From NCBI RefSeq assembly GCF_013393945.1, contig NZ_CP040297.1:3116804-3180803 (forward strand): a DNA stretch of 64,000 nucleotides. Direction: 5' to 3'. The notes below the pieces were generated by a model. It saw only the letters and a list, made by a program, of their open reading frames with translations. It did not search any database and was not told the DNA's origin. Shown here piece after piece: positions 1 through 9,568 of this stretch. The position numbers and the translations under genes were made by a program. Within the stretch, counting starts at the first letter, position 1. The number at the start of each line of letters is the position of its first letter. Source of the stretch: Nostoc sp. TCL26-01 (lineage in GTDB: Bacteria > Cyanobacteriota > Cyanobacteriia > Cyanobacteriales > Nostocaceae).

Positions 1-129
1 TTTAATTAAATAGTGAATATATTAGTTATTGTAAGTGAAATTTTTATACTATGGCATACATTGTTAAATTTTGTAAAGCGCAGGAGGATAAAATTGTTGA
101 CTGCGCTGGTATTTCTTGAAAAAAATAAT

Positions 130-609
130 TTAAGTATTTGCTAATTCCTGTAATTTAGCTAACACTGCTTGGGCATGACCTTTAGCTTTGACATTAGGCC
201 AAGTATAGGCAATAATTTTGTCAGGTGAAATCAAAAAAGTTGACCGAGCTACACCCATATATTCTTTACCCATAAACTTTTTTAAACGCCAAGCACCATA
301 AGCTTCTATCAGTTGGTGTTCTGGGTCACTTAATAGAGTAATTGATAGGTTATGCTTGTCAATAAATTTGCAGTGCGCTTTGCCTAAATCTGGACTTACG
401 CCTAAAACTTTTGCTCCCAGTTGACTAAATTGTTGATTTAATTCGGTAAAATCTTTAGCTTCTGTAGTGCAGCCTGGTGTATTATCTTTAGGATAAAAAT
501 AGATCACAATCCACTGACTATCAAAATCATTGAGGCTAACTAAATTATTATTTTGATCTGGTGTTGAGAAAGCTGGTGCTGGTTGTCCGACTTCAGGAAT
601 GCTGCTCAT
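130..609 (-). CDS. Peroxiredoxin, BCP/PrxQ type
   Basis: Thiol peroxidase that reduces hydrogen peroxide and organic peroxides with electrons from thioredoxin. The 159-residue length is normal for the BCP/PrxQ group. The AhpC/TSA fold is visible: a start like GQPAPAFSTPDQN, the strand WIVIYFYPKDNTPGCTTEA carrying the peroxidatic Cys, and a later catalytic Arg in GVARSTFLI. The resolving Cys that many PrxQ proteins have five residues after the peroxidatic Cys is absent (Lys there). The only other Cys is in KAHCKF, so the enzyme may be 1-Cys or use an atypical partner. The gene stands alone, 129 bp downstream of the kinase gene on the same strand. Family assignment is firm; the subtype is inferred. 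Confidence 0.93.
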   Translation of the reverse strand: MSSIPEVGQPAPAFSTPDQNNNLVSLNDFDSQWIVIYFYPKDNTPGCTTEAKDFTELNQQFSQLGAKVLGVSPDLGKAHCKFIDKHNLSITLLSDPEHQLIEAYGAWRLKKFMGKEYMGVARSTFLISPDKIIAYTWPNVKAKGHAQAVLAKLQELANT

Positions 610-649
610 GATATTACTGGGTAAGAATTTTAGGGCAGAAATTTTTTCT

Positions 650-725
650 AACTCTTAACTTTGTGCCTTTGTGGTTGCATAGATTTATTTTTACTACGGA
701 GCCACAGAGTTAGGTAAGAGATGAA
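650..725. repeat. CTTTGTG/CACAAAG palindromic intergenic repeat
   Basis: The spacer holds a CTTTGTGCCTTTGTGGTT arm and a CGGAGCCACAGAG arm. It resembles the hairpins at 7734-7773 and 45996-46058, so it is one member of a small dispersed palindrome family in this window. Confidence 0.45.
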
Positions 726-737
726 ACATGGTTAAAA

Positions 738-2756
738 CTACTCTACATTGCCACTACGCTGTAACTGAGATGTAGAATCGATATTAATGGTTTGACGCAG
801 GTTGCCTGTTAAATCAGAGTTTTCCACTGTACCTAAACCATTTTCATGAACGTATAAAGCATTATATTTATTTTTATTAATTCGGCACTGGCGAATTAGG
901 GGATTACCACCTTCTCTAATCTCTACTCCAGATAAAGCATTATTGTAGATATCACAATCTTCAATTGTTCCCCGACCTTTCTTATGAATTAATAGTCCCC
1001 CACCCTGTTTACTATCATAAATTTTGCATCGTTGAATGGTGGGATTACTATCTTCCTTAATTTCGATACCTGATAGGGTATTGTTGAAAATCTCGCAATC
1101 TTCCACAGTTCCCAAACCTCGTTCTCGGATGAGAAGACCACCTTCTTTACCATCATGAATTTTGCAACGACGAATTACAGGTTGAGCATTGGTGTCAATC
1201 GTAATTTCTGTGGTTGTATTCCTGAAAATATCACAATCTTCGATGATTCCTCGGCCGTTGTCGTAAATATAAATACCACTTTGTTTACTATCGTGGATTT
1301 GACATTGTTGAATGGTTGGGTTAGCTGTAGAGCCATGAATAGCGACACTAGATAATGAATCAGATGTAATATCACAGTCTGCTAAAATTGCTTGTCCTTG
1401 GGGAATATTCACAGCAAAATATTGCTGGTTTTGTTCTCCAGCTCGACAACGTAAAGTTAAACCTCTAACTTCGGCGTTATCAGTTTGCATAAGTAAGCAA
1501 CTTGCGTCTGTACTTTCAACAATAATTTCTGCTTTTGCACCATCACCAACAATGGTTAATTTTTTGTCTACCACCAGACTTTCTTGATAAACCCCTGGAC
1601 GCACAAGAATGCGTGTACCTGGTTGAGCATTATTAATCGCTTCAGTGATGGTTTTGTAATCTCCACCACCCAATTTAGACACAACTAAAGTTGATTTTGG
1701 CAGTAATTGAGAAAGAACTGCTGCACCAGCTAACCCCAGGGTACTAAAACCCACTATCTTAAATATGCGTCGTCTTGTCCATGCTTTTGGCTTTGGTGGT
1801 GGCGGTGGTGGCGGTGGCGGTGGAAATGGTTGGGTAACTTGGTCAATCTCTGCCAACCGTTGTAAAATTACTTGGGTATTTTGTGGGCGCTGATGAGGTA
1901 AACGCGCCATCATTTGATCGAGTAAATCTGCAAACTGGGGAGAGATATTGGTGGGATGGGTTTTGCTTTGCTTGAGGTAATCACGCCAGTTTAACTCATC
2001 AGTGTAACTGTTGTAGATTTTGGGGTGAGATGGTTCTTGTCCTGTGAGTAAGTAGACAAAAGTTCGTCCCAAGGCGAAGAAATCTGACTGCTGTACAGCT
2101 TGTCCATTAACTTGTTCTGATGGGGTGTAACCTGCGGAAATGACTCCTGTGACTTGTCCAATTGCTTGTTTGGCAATGTAAGTTCCTGTAACTGCTCGTG
2201 CTGTACCGAAGTCAATCAGAGCTAAACGTCCATCTGCTCTGAGCATAATATTAGATGGTTTAATATCTCGATGGAACAAATCTTGTTGATGGACTTGTTG
2301 GAGAATGGTGACAACTTCTTTTAACCATTGCAGAGCTAACTTTTGATCAATGGGGCGATTATCTCTCTGTCTCAAATATTCGCATAAATCTAACCCCTCA
2401 ATTTTTTCCATTACCAAACAGTGTATTGGTTCTTGGCTATTGCGAGGAAAATAGACAAAATAACCGTTGGCTTCGACTTTGGGTATTCCTGGATGTTGTA
2501 ACCGAGTCAAAACCTCTGCTTCTCGCTGAAACAGTTCTACTGCTTTGGGATGGTTATTAATGAGGACTTTGAGAACTTTGGAAGTTTGAGTGTAAGCGTC
2601 ACTGACTGCAAATGTTTTACCAAAGCCACCACCGCCTAGAATACTCAGCACTCGGTAGCGCCCTTCTAGGAGTAACTCTGAGCCACAAGTTTGACAAAAT
2701 AGGACGTTATCAGGGTTTTGTGGTTGTGAGCATTGAGGATTTATGCAGAGGCTCAT
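738..2756 (-). CDS. Zinc-ribbon Ser/Thr protein kinase with C-terminal beta-helix
   Basis: A 672-residue Hanks-type kinase. Residues 1-24 hold a four-Cys ribbon (C4, C9, C21, C24), as in the SpkB-like 4-Cys kinases of cyanobacteria. The kinase domain (about 33-305) has an intact Gly-rich loop GGGGFGKTF, HRDIKPSN at 162-169 and DFG at 182-184, so it should be active. A run of ten prolines (312-321) and an Arg-rich stretch lead to one membrane segment (about 331-352). Residues 356-672 form a right-handed parallel beta-helix with repeated units such as IQRCKIYDSK and GTIEDCDIYNN (NosD/DUF1565-like). The inferred layout is a cytoplasmic kinase, one crossing and an extracytoplasmic helix that may sense glycan or wall. 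The substrate is unknown. Domain calls are firm; the sensing role is inference. Confidence 0.93.
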   Translation of the reverse strand: MSLCINPQCSQPQNPDNVLFCQTCGSELLLEGRYRVLSILGGGGFGKTFAVSDAYTQTSKVLKVLINNHPKAVELFQREAEVLTRLQHPGIPKVEANGYFVYFPRNSQEPIHCLVMEKIEGLDLCEYLRQRDNRPIDQKLALQWLKEVVTILQQVHQQDLFHRDIKPSNIMLRADGRLALIDFGTARAVTGTYIAKQAIGQVTGVISAGYTPSEQVNGQAVQQSDFFALGRTFVYLLTGQEPSHPKIYNSYTDELNWRDYLKQSKTHPTNISPQFADLLDQMMARLPHQRPQNTQVILQRLAEIDQVTQPFPPPPPPPPPPKPKAWTRRRIFKIVGFSTLGLAGAAVLSQLLPKSTLVVSKLGGGDYKTITEAINNAQPGTRILVRPGVYQESLVVDKKLTIVGDGAKAEIIVESTDASCLLMQTDNAEVRGLTLRCRAGEQNQQYFAVNIPQGQAILADCDITSDSLSSVAIHGSTANPTIQQCQIHDSKQSGIYIYDNGRGIIEDCDIFRNTTTEITIDTNAQPVIRRCKIHDGKEGGLLIRERGLGTVEDCEIFNNTLSGIEIKEDSNPTIQRCKIYDSKQGGGLLIHKKGRGTIEDCDIYNNALSGVEIREGGNPLIRQCRINKNKYNALYVHENGLGTVENSDLTGNLRQTINIDSTSQLQRSGNVE

Positions 2757-2851
2757 CGCTTCGGCAAGTAAGGTTTGTATCTGATAGTTTAACGTTAGTG
2801 AGTGTAAATATCAGATGAAATTTTTTAAAATCGGGTTAAGGGCTATCTCAT

Positions 2852-3145
2852 TCACCACAAAGATAACTGTCCCGGCGAAACATTTGATTTTCCCCCTTGA
2901 TGGTAATAAAGGTGACAGGCACTACACAAAGCGACTAAATTCTCTCGTCGATTATCTCTTGGGTTGCGGTTCCAGTGATGAACTTGAAGTGTGTATGCTC
3001 TACGTTTTCTGGGTGTGAACTCTGATGTATTTTTACCAGGGGGGATGCAGTGTAACCCACACTTTTGACAACGCCACTGGGCTTGTTGCTTAACTGAGGT
3101 GGCAATTTCTGACCAATTATCTGGATACAGAGAATAAGTGAACAT
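2852..3145 (-). CDS. HNH endonuclease family protein
   Basis: A 97-residue protein with a complete HNH motif: LQVHHWNRNPRDNRRENL supplies the His pair and Asn, and ACHLYYHQ the last His. Two zinc-binding CxxC pairs (CQKCG near residue 30, CSAC near 75) fit the McrA-like HNH fold. There is no partner methylase, intron or phage gene nearby, so it is probably one of the short orphan HNH proteins common in cyanobacteria. It lies between the kinase and polyphosphate kinase genes on the same strand. Family assignment is firm; cellular function is unknown. Confidence 0.85.
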   Translation of the reverse strand: MFTYSLYPDNWSEIATSVKQQAQWRCQKCGLHCIPPGKNTSEFTPRKRRAYTLQVHHWNRNPRDNRRENLVALCSACHLYYHQGGKSNVSPGQLSLW

Positions 3146-3218
3146 TATTGTCAGTTAAATATTGCAGAGCTTGTAGGATTTTAATACTTTTTCGCTGTAA
3201 AAATAAATGAAACAAAAA

Positions 3219-4091
3219 TTAATCTTCTTGTTCTAAGATAGACTTAGCTTGTAAAAGTTGTTGCCGATGTTCTTCACTAACTGTGGGGTATTTGAGGTTT
3301 AATGCTTGTAACTTAGTGCAGATAATATCAGATACTATCAGACGTGTAAACCATTTGCGATCGCTAGGGATGATATACCAAGGTGCATGGTCAGTGCTGG
3401 TATTCTGAAAGACTGCTTCATAAGCTGCCATATAATCATCCCAAAAGGCTCTTTCTTGCACATCACTCACAGAAAATTTCCAATTCTTTTCTGGATATTT
3501 AATCCTTTCTAAAAAGCGCTTTTTCTGCTCTGATTTAGAAACATTGAGGAAAAATTTGAGAACAATAATGCCATTGTTAACTAAATATTGTTCAAAATTA
3601 TTGATTTCTGTAAAACGTTGTTTCCATATCTGATTACCTTTAGCATCAGGTGGAAGTTGTTGCTTTTGCAAAATTTCTGGATGTACCCGCACTACCAATA
3701 CTTCTTCATAATATGAACGGTTGAAAATCCCAATACGTCCCCGTTCTGGTAGTGCTTTCATGTTACGCCACAAATAGTCATGGTCTAATTCTTCCTCGCT
3801 GGGAGATTTAAAACTAAACACCTGGAATCCCTGGGGATTGACACCAGACATGACGTGTTTAATGGTGCTATCTTTGCCAGCCGCATCCATTGCTTGAAAG
3901 ATAATTAGCAAGGCATGAGTATTTTGAGCATAAAGAATATCTTGATACTCGGCTATTTGTTGAATATTTGCCTGTAATTTTGCGACAGAATCAGCTTTTT
4001 CATGATAGCCATCCTGATAAGCTGGGTCATAATTTTTTCGCAAAGAAGCATTTGAACCTGGGGGAAAAATAAAAGCGTCATGTTTTATCAT
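3219..4091 (-). CDS. Polyphosphate kinase 2 family protein (PPK2)
   Basis: Transfers phosphate between polyphosphate and nucleotides. The PPK2 core is clear: Walker A-like [15 protein letters not shown], the following [16 protein letters not shown], a lid region with [15 protein letters not shown], and Walker B-like [13 protein letters not shown] further 28-codon upstream extension is open, but the ATG at 4091 is preferred. It gives the usual N-terminus ([12 protein letters not shown]), a 290-residue protein, and avoids overlap with the gene ending at 4117. The sequence does not show whether it favours ADP or AMP. It sits directly downstream of an AbiEii-like gene, 25 bp away, possibly co-transcribed. 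Confidence 0.92.
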   Translation of the reverse strand: MIKHDAFIFPPGSNASLRKNYDPAYQDGYHEKADSVAKLQANIQQIAEYQDILYAQNTHALLIIFQAMDAAGKDSTIKHVMSGVNPQGFQVFSFKSPSEEELDHDYLWRNMKALPERGRIGIFNRSYYEEVLVVRVHPEILQKQQLPPDAKGNQIWKQRFTEINNFEQYLVNNGIIVLKFFLNVSKSEQKKRFLERIKYPEKNWKFSVSDVQERAFWDDYMAAYEAVFQNTSTDHAPWYIIPSDRKWFTRLIVSDIICTKLQALNLKYPTVSEEHRQQLLQAKSILEQED

Positions 4092-4116
4092 GTTGATTAT
4101 ATTCTCACTATTTTTC

Positions 4117-5022
4117 TTAGCAAAAATCTGCTGCCAATAAATCAATACCATCAATAATTTTATTGTGATCAACAATCTTCAATGCAGTAAAACATTTCTC
4201 TCGATAGTTGGGATGATTTTGGAAAAAAGAGATGGCTTTTTTCAAAGGTTCAATTACCGGATAGGCTGTTTCTGCCTTCTCAATTGCTTCTCTAGGAATG
4301 GGAGACTTGAGCCTTTGTACAGCTAAATCAATTAAATCTCTGGATGCAACTGAGGAATCGTTCCATCTGTCAGAATTCGCTAATAGCTTCTCAGCAAAAC
4401 TATCAATTTCATTCAAACATGGGACAGGCGACCAACTGGGATAATCTGGTTTTCCCAATTCGATCCGCCCTTCCATAATAATCTCAAATTTAATGAGAGT
4501 TTCATCCACCATAATTGCAAATCTTACACCATATTGGTCAGCTTTAATTTCTGTGGGTAATTTAATATTATTTTGAGTCTTAAATAGACTATTATATTGG
4601 GTTTGGGCAATTTTCTGTCGTAACAGACGGTAGCCAGTACCAGTAGAACAGAGAAAATCTATATCTTTACTCAATCTATATTCGCCATGATTTAAACTGA
4701 CCAGAGTTCCACCACCAAAATATGCCCCGCATTCTAATAAGAAATTAGCATTTAGTTGATGAAGTACATGGACAATTTTTTGATGAAAATCCCTGGTAAG
4801 CATTGGCGATAATAACCATGAATTATAATATTGAGATAATTGTTGGACAAATAAAGCTTCCGTCTGGCTTAAATCATCTAATACTCCTCGGTAATGCCAT
4901 CCTCTTTCATATATCCTGAGCATCTCTAAAAGAGTAAGATTTTTTATATCTGCTCTTTGCCAACATAATCTTTCTAAAAAAGGTAATTTTTCTGGTATTG
5001 TGATTTGATTTTTAATTAACAT
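4117..5022 (-). CDS. AbiEii/AbiGii-like nucleotidyltransferase
   Basis: A 301-residue protein with the signature of the AbiEii/DUF1814 nucleotidyltransferase family: [20 protein letters not shown] followed by DIDFL, where a GG..L motif is followed by an R-S-DID metal-binding motif. A downstream [12 protein letters not shown] helix is also typical. Members are toxins of type IV toxin-antitoxin or abortive-infection systems, but many orphan relatives exist. No AbiEi-like antitoxin is visible on either side. The upstream neighbour encodes a membrane protein and the downstream one PPK2. It may be an orphan, or use a partner elsewhere. Family is fairly sure; toxin activity is not shown. Confidence 0.75.
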   Translation of the reverse strand: MLIKNQITIPEKLPFLERLCWQRADIKNLTLLEMLRIYERGWHYRGVLDDLSQTEALFVQQLSQYYNSWLLSPMLTRDFHQKIVHVLHQLNANFLLECGAYFGGGTLVSLNHGEYRLSKDIDFLCSTGTGYRLLRQKIAQTQYNSLFKTQNNIKLPTEIKADQYGVRFAIMVDETLIKFEIIMEGRIELGKPDYPSWSPVPCLNEIDSFAEKLLANSDRWNDSSVASRDLIDLAVQRLKSPIPREAIEKAETAYPVIEPLKKAISFFQNHPNYREKCFTALKIVDHNKIIDGIDLLAADFC

Positions 5023-5199
5023 AGGTAATATTAATAGGCAAATAAAGAAAGCCTAGCTTGTCCCAGCAGTTAGAAAATGATATGGCATTTCTCACCCCAG
5101 CGAGGTACAGTCTAGAATAATTAAACGCAGATAAACGCAGATAAATTTGTACCTCAGTAGACTAAGAAACGCTATAATTATGAGGATTTGTTTCCTTAG

Positions 5200-5721
5200 T
5201 TAGGGTTTTATTTTGTGTTTCTTAATGTGAGGACGCATCGCTTCTCGCCCTAAAATAAACATTCCTGCTACACCTAAATTGACACAAAAAACATATGGAT
5301 ACCAGTATTGGTGAATTTGCTCAACTGTGTTTAATTCAGGATGCAATGTGTTGAGGTAAAGTAGCAATAACAGTACCATTAATGCACCAAAACCAGTAAA
5401 ACTTAACCCCACAAAAATTCTGGCAGGATGTAATTCAAGATCGCTAATTTGCTCTACGTTAATTTCTGCTAATTCTTGTAAAGATTCATCTGCTAAATTT
5501 GAGGCTACTTGTAGGCGATCGCTCAGTTTTGATGGCAAAATTGTTGTCAGTCTAGCAACGGTGGGACGGCGCAGTAAAGCTTCAGTATCTCTTAACAATA
5601 CTAGTGGCTTGCTCAATGTGTGAGCTGGGGCGATGGTTTTGTCTTCAAAATCCATAACACGCCTGAGAAATGAGAGGATTACAAATAGCGTAGCAATACC
5701 CAACAGACGTTGCAATCCCAT
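5200..5721 (-). CDS. Hypothetical membrane protein, three predicted TM segments
   Basis: A 173-residue protein of no family I recognise. Hydrophobic segments lie at about 3-19, 104-125 and 140-160. Between the first and second is an acidic, helix-prone region (about 25-100) containing LADESLQELAEINVEQISDLE. The C-terminus is basic (HIKKHKIKP). It is divergent from the SLH-protein gene at 5867, with a 145-bp shared upstream region holding a HIP1 site. No signal supports a function. Confidence 0.65.
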   Translation of the reverse strand: MGLQRLLGIATLFVILSFLRRVMDFEDKTIAPAHTLSKPLVLLRDTEALLRRPTVARLTTILPSKLSDRLQVASNLADESLQELAEINVEQISDLELHPARIFVGLSFTGFGALMVLLLLLYLNTLHPELNTVEQIHQYWYPYVFCVNLGVAGMFILGREAMRPHIKKHKIKP

Positions 5722-5866
5722 TGTAGAAACCTTGTATGCAACGTCTGTAGAGGATTTTCGGGAATGGATTAGGAAAAATTGGTAGTCAATGTTGCAAAAT
5801 TTAGCGATCGCTAGCGATTTCTACAGTTAGCGTTAGTATGGCTATGTATTTTTTAACAGTATAAAT
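5722..5866. promoter_or_regulatory. Divergent intergenic promoter region
   Basis: The only spacer between the minus-strand membrane protein and the plus-strand SLH protein, so it must carry promoters for both. A HIP1 octamer is at about 5803-5810, and an AT-rich stretch with TATGTA and TATAAATATGG precedes the plus-strand start. No operator was identified. Confidence 0.4.
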
Positions 5867-7654
5867 ATGGCTCAAACTTTTTACGTAAATCCAGGTACAG
5901 GCATCGATACCAACCCCGGTAATCAACAAGCACCATTCAAAACCATCACCCAAGCTTTGAAAGTTGCCGCACCTGACACGATAATTCAATTGGCAGATGG
6001 TAAGTACAGTACCGATAGTGGTGAGGTTTTTCCTCTCACAGTTCCTGTTGGTGTTAAAGTTATCGGCAATGAAGCGAACAAAGGCAGCAATATTTTCATA
6101 GAAGGTGGTGGTAGCTATCTCAGCCGCACTTTTGCAGCACAAAATGTCACTTTTGTCTTACTGAATAATGCCGAACTTCGCGGTGTAACTGTGACAAACC
6201 CCGCCAGTCGCGGTAGTGGTGCTTGGATAGAATCAACTACCCCCACCGTAGCTAATTCCACATTTATTAACTGTAAGCGCGAGGGAGTATTTGCTACAGG
6301 CGATGCTAACCCTGTGATTATTGGTAATATATTTACACAGAACGCCGCTAACGGAATGGCGATCGCCAAAAATTCTAAAGGGCAGATACAAGATAATAGC
6401 TGTTTTAAAACAGGTTTTGGTATCGCCATCAGTGATACAGCATCACCCATACTCACCAATAACAAAATTTATGAAAACCGTTCTGGCATAGTCATCTCAG
6501 GTAGTGCGCGTCCTATATTGCGGAACAATCTCATCGAAAACAACACCGAGGATGGTTTAACAGTAATTGGTAGTTCTGCACCAGATATCGGTAGCAACAG
6601 TAGCCCAGGCGGTAACGTTCTCCGTAACAACGTTAAATTCGATTTACAAAATGTTAGTTCTAATAGGTTGGTTTCTGTTGGTAATCAGTTAGATACAACT
6701 AAGGTTAGCGGCAATGTAGAGCTGATTGTTAGTCAAGTTCCTACACCAACGCCAACACCTATACCAACGCCAGTACCAGCGCCAACCCCCATCCCAACAC
6801 CAACACCAGTACCAACACCTATACCAGCACCAACACCCATACCAGCGCCAAACCCAACACCTATACCCATACCAGCACCAACACCCATACCAGCGCCAAC
6901 CCCAACACCCATCCCAACGCCAACCCCATCACCTATACCAGTACCGACAATACCTGTTGACGAACCAGAACCAACACCTATACCAACGCCAACACCTATA
7001 CCCGTACCAACACCAACTCCCATACCTGTACCCACTCCAACACCCACGCCTACCCCAACCCCCAGTGCTATAGACTTAAAAGATATTGGTAATCACTGGG
7101 CTGCACCTTTTATCCGGGAACTAGTCAGACAGGGAATAGTTAATGGTTTTCCAGATCGCACATTTAAACCCGATGCAACAATGACGAGGGCGCAATATGC
7201 TGCTTTAATCGTCAAAGCCTTCAACCCATCACCAAATCGGGCTGTGATTAAATTTAAAGATGTACCAGAAAACTTTTGGGCAGCGAAAGCTATTTTACAG
7301 GCGTATCAAGGTTTATTTCTGTCTGGTTATCCTGATAACACCTTCCATCCTAATCAGAATATTCAGCGTGTGCAGGTGATAGTCTCCCTCGTCAATGGAT
7401 TAGGATTGGGCTTATCTGCCGATGTTGCTAAAGCCCTGAAAGTGTTTGCGGATCAAGCGAAAATTCCGGATTATGCCAAAGATGAGGTAGCTAAGGCCAT
7501 AGAGAAGGAAATTATCGTCAATTATCCAACTCTCAAACAACTTAATCCTACACGAGATGCTACACGCGGGGAAGTAGTAGCGATCGTTTATCAAGCTTTG
7601 GTAGATGCAAATCGTGTAGCGGCGATTGACTCACCTTATATTGTTTCTGCTTGA
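5867..7654 (+). CDS. Beta-helix (DUF1565) protein with Pro-Thr linker and SLH domains
   Basis: A 595-residue likely surface protein. Residues 1-280 are a DUF1565/parallel beta-helix: [15 protein letters not shown] at the start, then repeated turns such as [16 protein letters not shown] and [12 protein letters not shown]. Residues about 290-400 are a low-complexity Pro-Thr-Pro-Ile/Val linker built on a 6- to 9-nt repeat. Residues about 402-590 contain three SLH-type motifs ([40 protein letters not shown]; a weaker third). SLH domains bind pyruvylated wall polysaccharide or peptidoglycan. No N-terminal signal peptide is visible, which is odd for an exported protein, but the ATG gives the standard DUF1565 start. 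A CsaB-type pyruvyl transferase is encoded 8 kb away. Confidence 0.88.
   Translation: MAQTFYVNPGTGIDTNPGNQQAPFKTITQALKVAAPDTIIQLADGKYSTDSGEVFPLTVPVGVKVIGNEANKGSNIFIEGGGSYLSRTFAAQNVTFVLLNNAELRGVTVTNPASRGSGAWIESTTPTVANSTFINCKREGVFATGDANPVIIGNIFTQNAANGMAIAKNSKGQIQDNSCFKTGFGIAISDTASPILTNNKIYENRSGIVISGSARPILRNNLIENNTEDGLTVIGSSAPDIGSNSSPGGNVLRNNVKFDLQNVSSNRLVSVGNQLDTTKVSGNVELIVSQVPTPTPTPIPTPVPAPTPIPTPTPVPTPIPAPTPIPAPNPTPIPIPAPTPIPAPTPTPIPTPTPSPIPVPTIPVDEPEPTPIPTPTPIPVPTPTPIPVPTPTPTPTPTPSAIDLKDIGNHWAAPFIRELVRQGIVNGFPDRTFKPDATMTRAQYAALIVKAFNPSPNRAVIKFKDVPENFWAAKAILQAYQGLFLSGYPDNTFHPNQNIQRVQVIVSLVNGLGLGLSADVAKALKVFADQAKIPDYAKDEVAKAIEKEIIVNYPTLKQLNPTRDATRGEVVAIVYQALVDANRVAAIDSPYIVSA
6736..7065 (+). repeat. 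Low-complexity Pro-Thr coding repeat
   Basis: CCAACACC/ATACC-type short tandem units encode the Pro-rich linker of the SLH protein. The skewed composition also leaves long open frames on other strands and frames, which are not genes. Confidence 0.8.
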
Positions 7655-7733
7655 TTAATAAGCGGTAAGTGTAGGGATTAATCCTATCAAGGTGAATGCT
7701 CCAATCCTAATTTCTAGTGATGAATTCCTCTAT

Positions 7734-7773
7734 GTCTTTGTGGTGAACAAATAATTTATTTAACCACAAAGAC
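7734..7773. repeat. Perfect 11-bp inverted repeat (possible bidirectional terminator)
   Basis: GTCTTTGTGGT at 7734-7744 pairs with ACCACAAAGAC at 7763-7773 around an AT-rich loop, between two convergent genes. It belongs to the same palindrome family as 650-725 and 45996-46058. It may terminate both genes, though U-runs are weak. Confidence 0.45.
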
Positions 7774-7887
7774 ACGGAGACTCAGAGATAAAAATTGAAG
7801 TAGACCTTTCTTTGGAGTTTTTGGAAAGCCGAGCCAATAGTCTACAGTCATCGCATTTGTTGGAACTGGAAATTTTGCAACAGAAAA

Positions 7888-8754
7888 TTAGGATGCTTTT
7901 TCTAGTTCTCTCACAGTGGATTTAAAGGGCTTTAGTTTGCGTTTGAGGGTTGAAGCTGCGCCTAGCAGAAGGAGGAAAGCTAGGCTGGAGTTGGGTTCAG
8001 GGACAGGATGAGTATCCTCTACTTGAAGCGTATCTATACTAATAATTGGATCTCGATTTGTTGTTGATATTAAATCGATAACAACTTGTTTAATTCTTTT
8101 ATCTTTTATATCTTGATCGGAGATATTTTGATTTAAAAAATTTTTAAAAAATTCCAAAACATCCACAGGCGCACCACCTTTATCATCTACTTTCCAACCA
8201 GCACTAAATATTTTAGGATCATACCTTACGGTATGTACTCCGTTTATATTTAAATCCGGAAATTTTTTGGCACTTACTCCAATAATCTTTCCATCTTTAT
8301 CTATAATAACTACTTGAGCAACTATTGAAGCAGTTTTAGTTATGGAAAATGAAACATTTAGATCGTCACCTTCTTGTACTCCAGATAAAAGAAAATCAAT
8401 ATTAATTCCTTGCCCTACACTAAATAAATCTGCTTCAAAAAACAATTCAAAACAATTGACTGCAAAATTAGTATTATCGAGAGAAATTAACATTCCGTCT
8501 CCGACGTTATTCATTGCAACATCCATTCTTCCATTTGATTCAGATATAACAGCATTATTAATAGAAGAATATAGAGATGTATCGACAATACCATTGTCAA
8601 ATTGATCTCTAAATATTTGACTAGCTTCAACAGATTTAGATTGTACGCTGATACTAAGACAACTAACTAGAGCAATTAGTCCTCCCCGTAATACTCCTGA
8701 TACAAAATTTTTTAAAAAGTTGTTGCTTAATAATTTATATTGAAACATATTCAT
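7888..8754 (-). CDS. PEP-CTERM sorting domain protein, function unknown
   Basis: A 288-residue secreted protein. An N-terminal signal (about 1-44) ends near SVEA. The C-terminus has the tripartite PEP-CTERM signal: VPEPNSS, a hydrophobic LAFLLLLGAAS stretch and a basic KRKLK tail. This tag is processed by exosortase/archaeosortase-type enzymes and usually marks surface or extracellular proteins made with exopolysaccharide. The body is beta-rich and unassigned (DNGIVDTSLYSSINN early on). No exosortase gene is in the window. The upstream ATG is followed by a plausible signal peptide, which supports the start. Confidence 0.82.
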   Translation of the reverse strand: MNMFQYKLLSNNFLKNFVSGVLRGGLIALVSCLSISVQSKSVEASQIFRDQFDNGIVDTSLYSSINNAVISESNGRMDVAMNNVGDGMLISLDNTNFAVNCFELFFEADLFSVGQGINIDFLLSGVQEGDDLNVSFSITKTASIVAQVVIIDKDGKIIGVSAKKFPDLNINGVHTVRYDPKIFSAGWKVDDKGGAPVDVLEFFKNFLNQNISDQDIKDKRIKQVVIDLISTTNRDPIISIDTLQVEDTHPVPEPNSSLAFLLLLGAASTLKRKLKPFKSTVRELEKAS

Positions 8755-9568
8755 TACTCCTTAAATGTTAGAGAAAAGGTAATATGAGGTATCTTCTATC
8801 TTGTTAACTCGACCCTCTTATACCTTGGTCAAAAACAGCGCCACCCAACACCAAAAACGATATTAAAGCCCAAAATACTCTATTCCTAAAACTCAGCTAG
8901 GTATTGCGTAGCTGTGAAGGCGATTACAATATGCGATCGCTCTCAAGTTTTCATTCATGCAGATATGATCCATTCAGTGACAATGCACTCAAAATGGATT
9001 TTTCAAGTAGATAGACCAAGCTTTCAGCCTTCTAATACATTAGATAGAAGGTTACAGCAAGTTTTATTTAACTAAAGCTATAGCCGAATTTTTAGTTGGT
9101 CATGTTTTACCAACTAGGTACTCAAATAGCACCTTTATTTAAGTTGTTAAATGATGGCTGATTATGTTAAGTTTCTGGAGAAATTTGGCGCTAATCGCAT
9201 TTCTCCTATTTCAGGAGTAGGGAACTTTTAAAAGATGCTCTTAAGCGTTTGCTTGTTGTTTTTTACAGTACAACATCTCATAGGCTTTACAGATACTTGT
9301 CTATATAAAACCAGTAAAATTTACCTAAACTTTAATTATTCCAGTAAATAAAATTATAATACACAAAAATGCTTTATTTAAAATAATTTTTGATAAATTT
9401 AAAAGTTAAAAAATATTAAAAATGTTGTTACAATACTAAATATTCTGGCTATGTTCCCGAAATTTAATGGGTGCTGTCATCAAATCTCTGGCGACAGAAC
9501 AAGAACGCTATTTTACAGCCAACGAAGTTATAGTATTATTTAATGGCATTTGCCAGTATCACTGTATT
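8755..9568. other. Long intergenic region without a convincing gene
   Basis: 814 bp, AT-rich, with one HIP1 octamer near 8934 and several T/A runs. A plus-strand reading frame from ATG 9467 runs into the antisense end of the monooxygenase gene and shows no family resemblance. It presumably holds the PEP-CTERM gene promoter next to 8755. Nothing else is identifiable. Confidence 0.6.

Noticed and set aside
6733..7047. Gly/Val-rich minus-strand frame and a Gln/His-rich plus-strand frame
   Set aside because: Both are by-products of the Pro-Thr codon repeat in the SLH protein gene; they have no other protein features.
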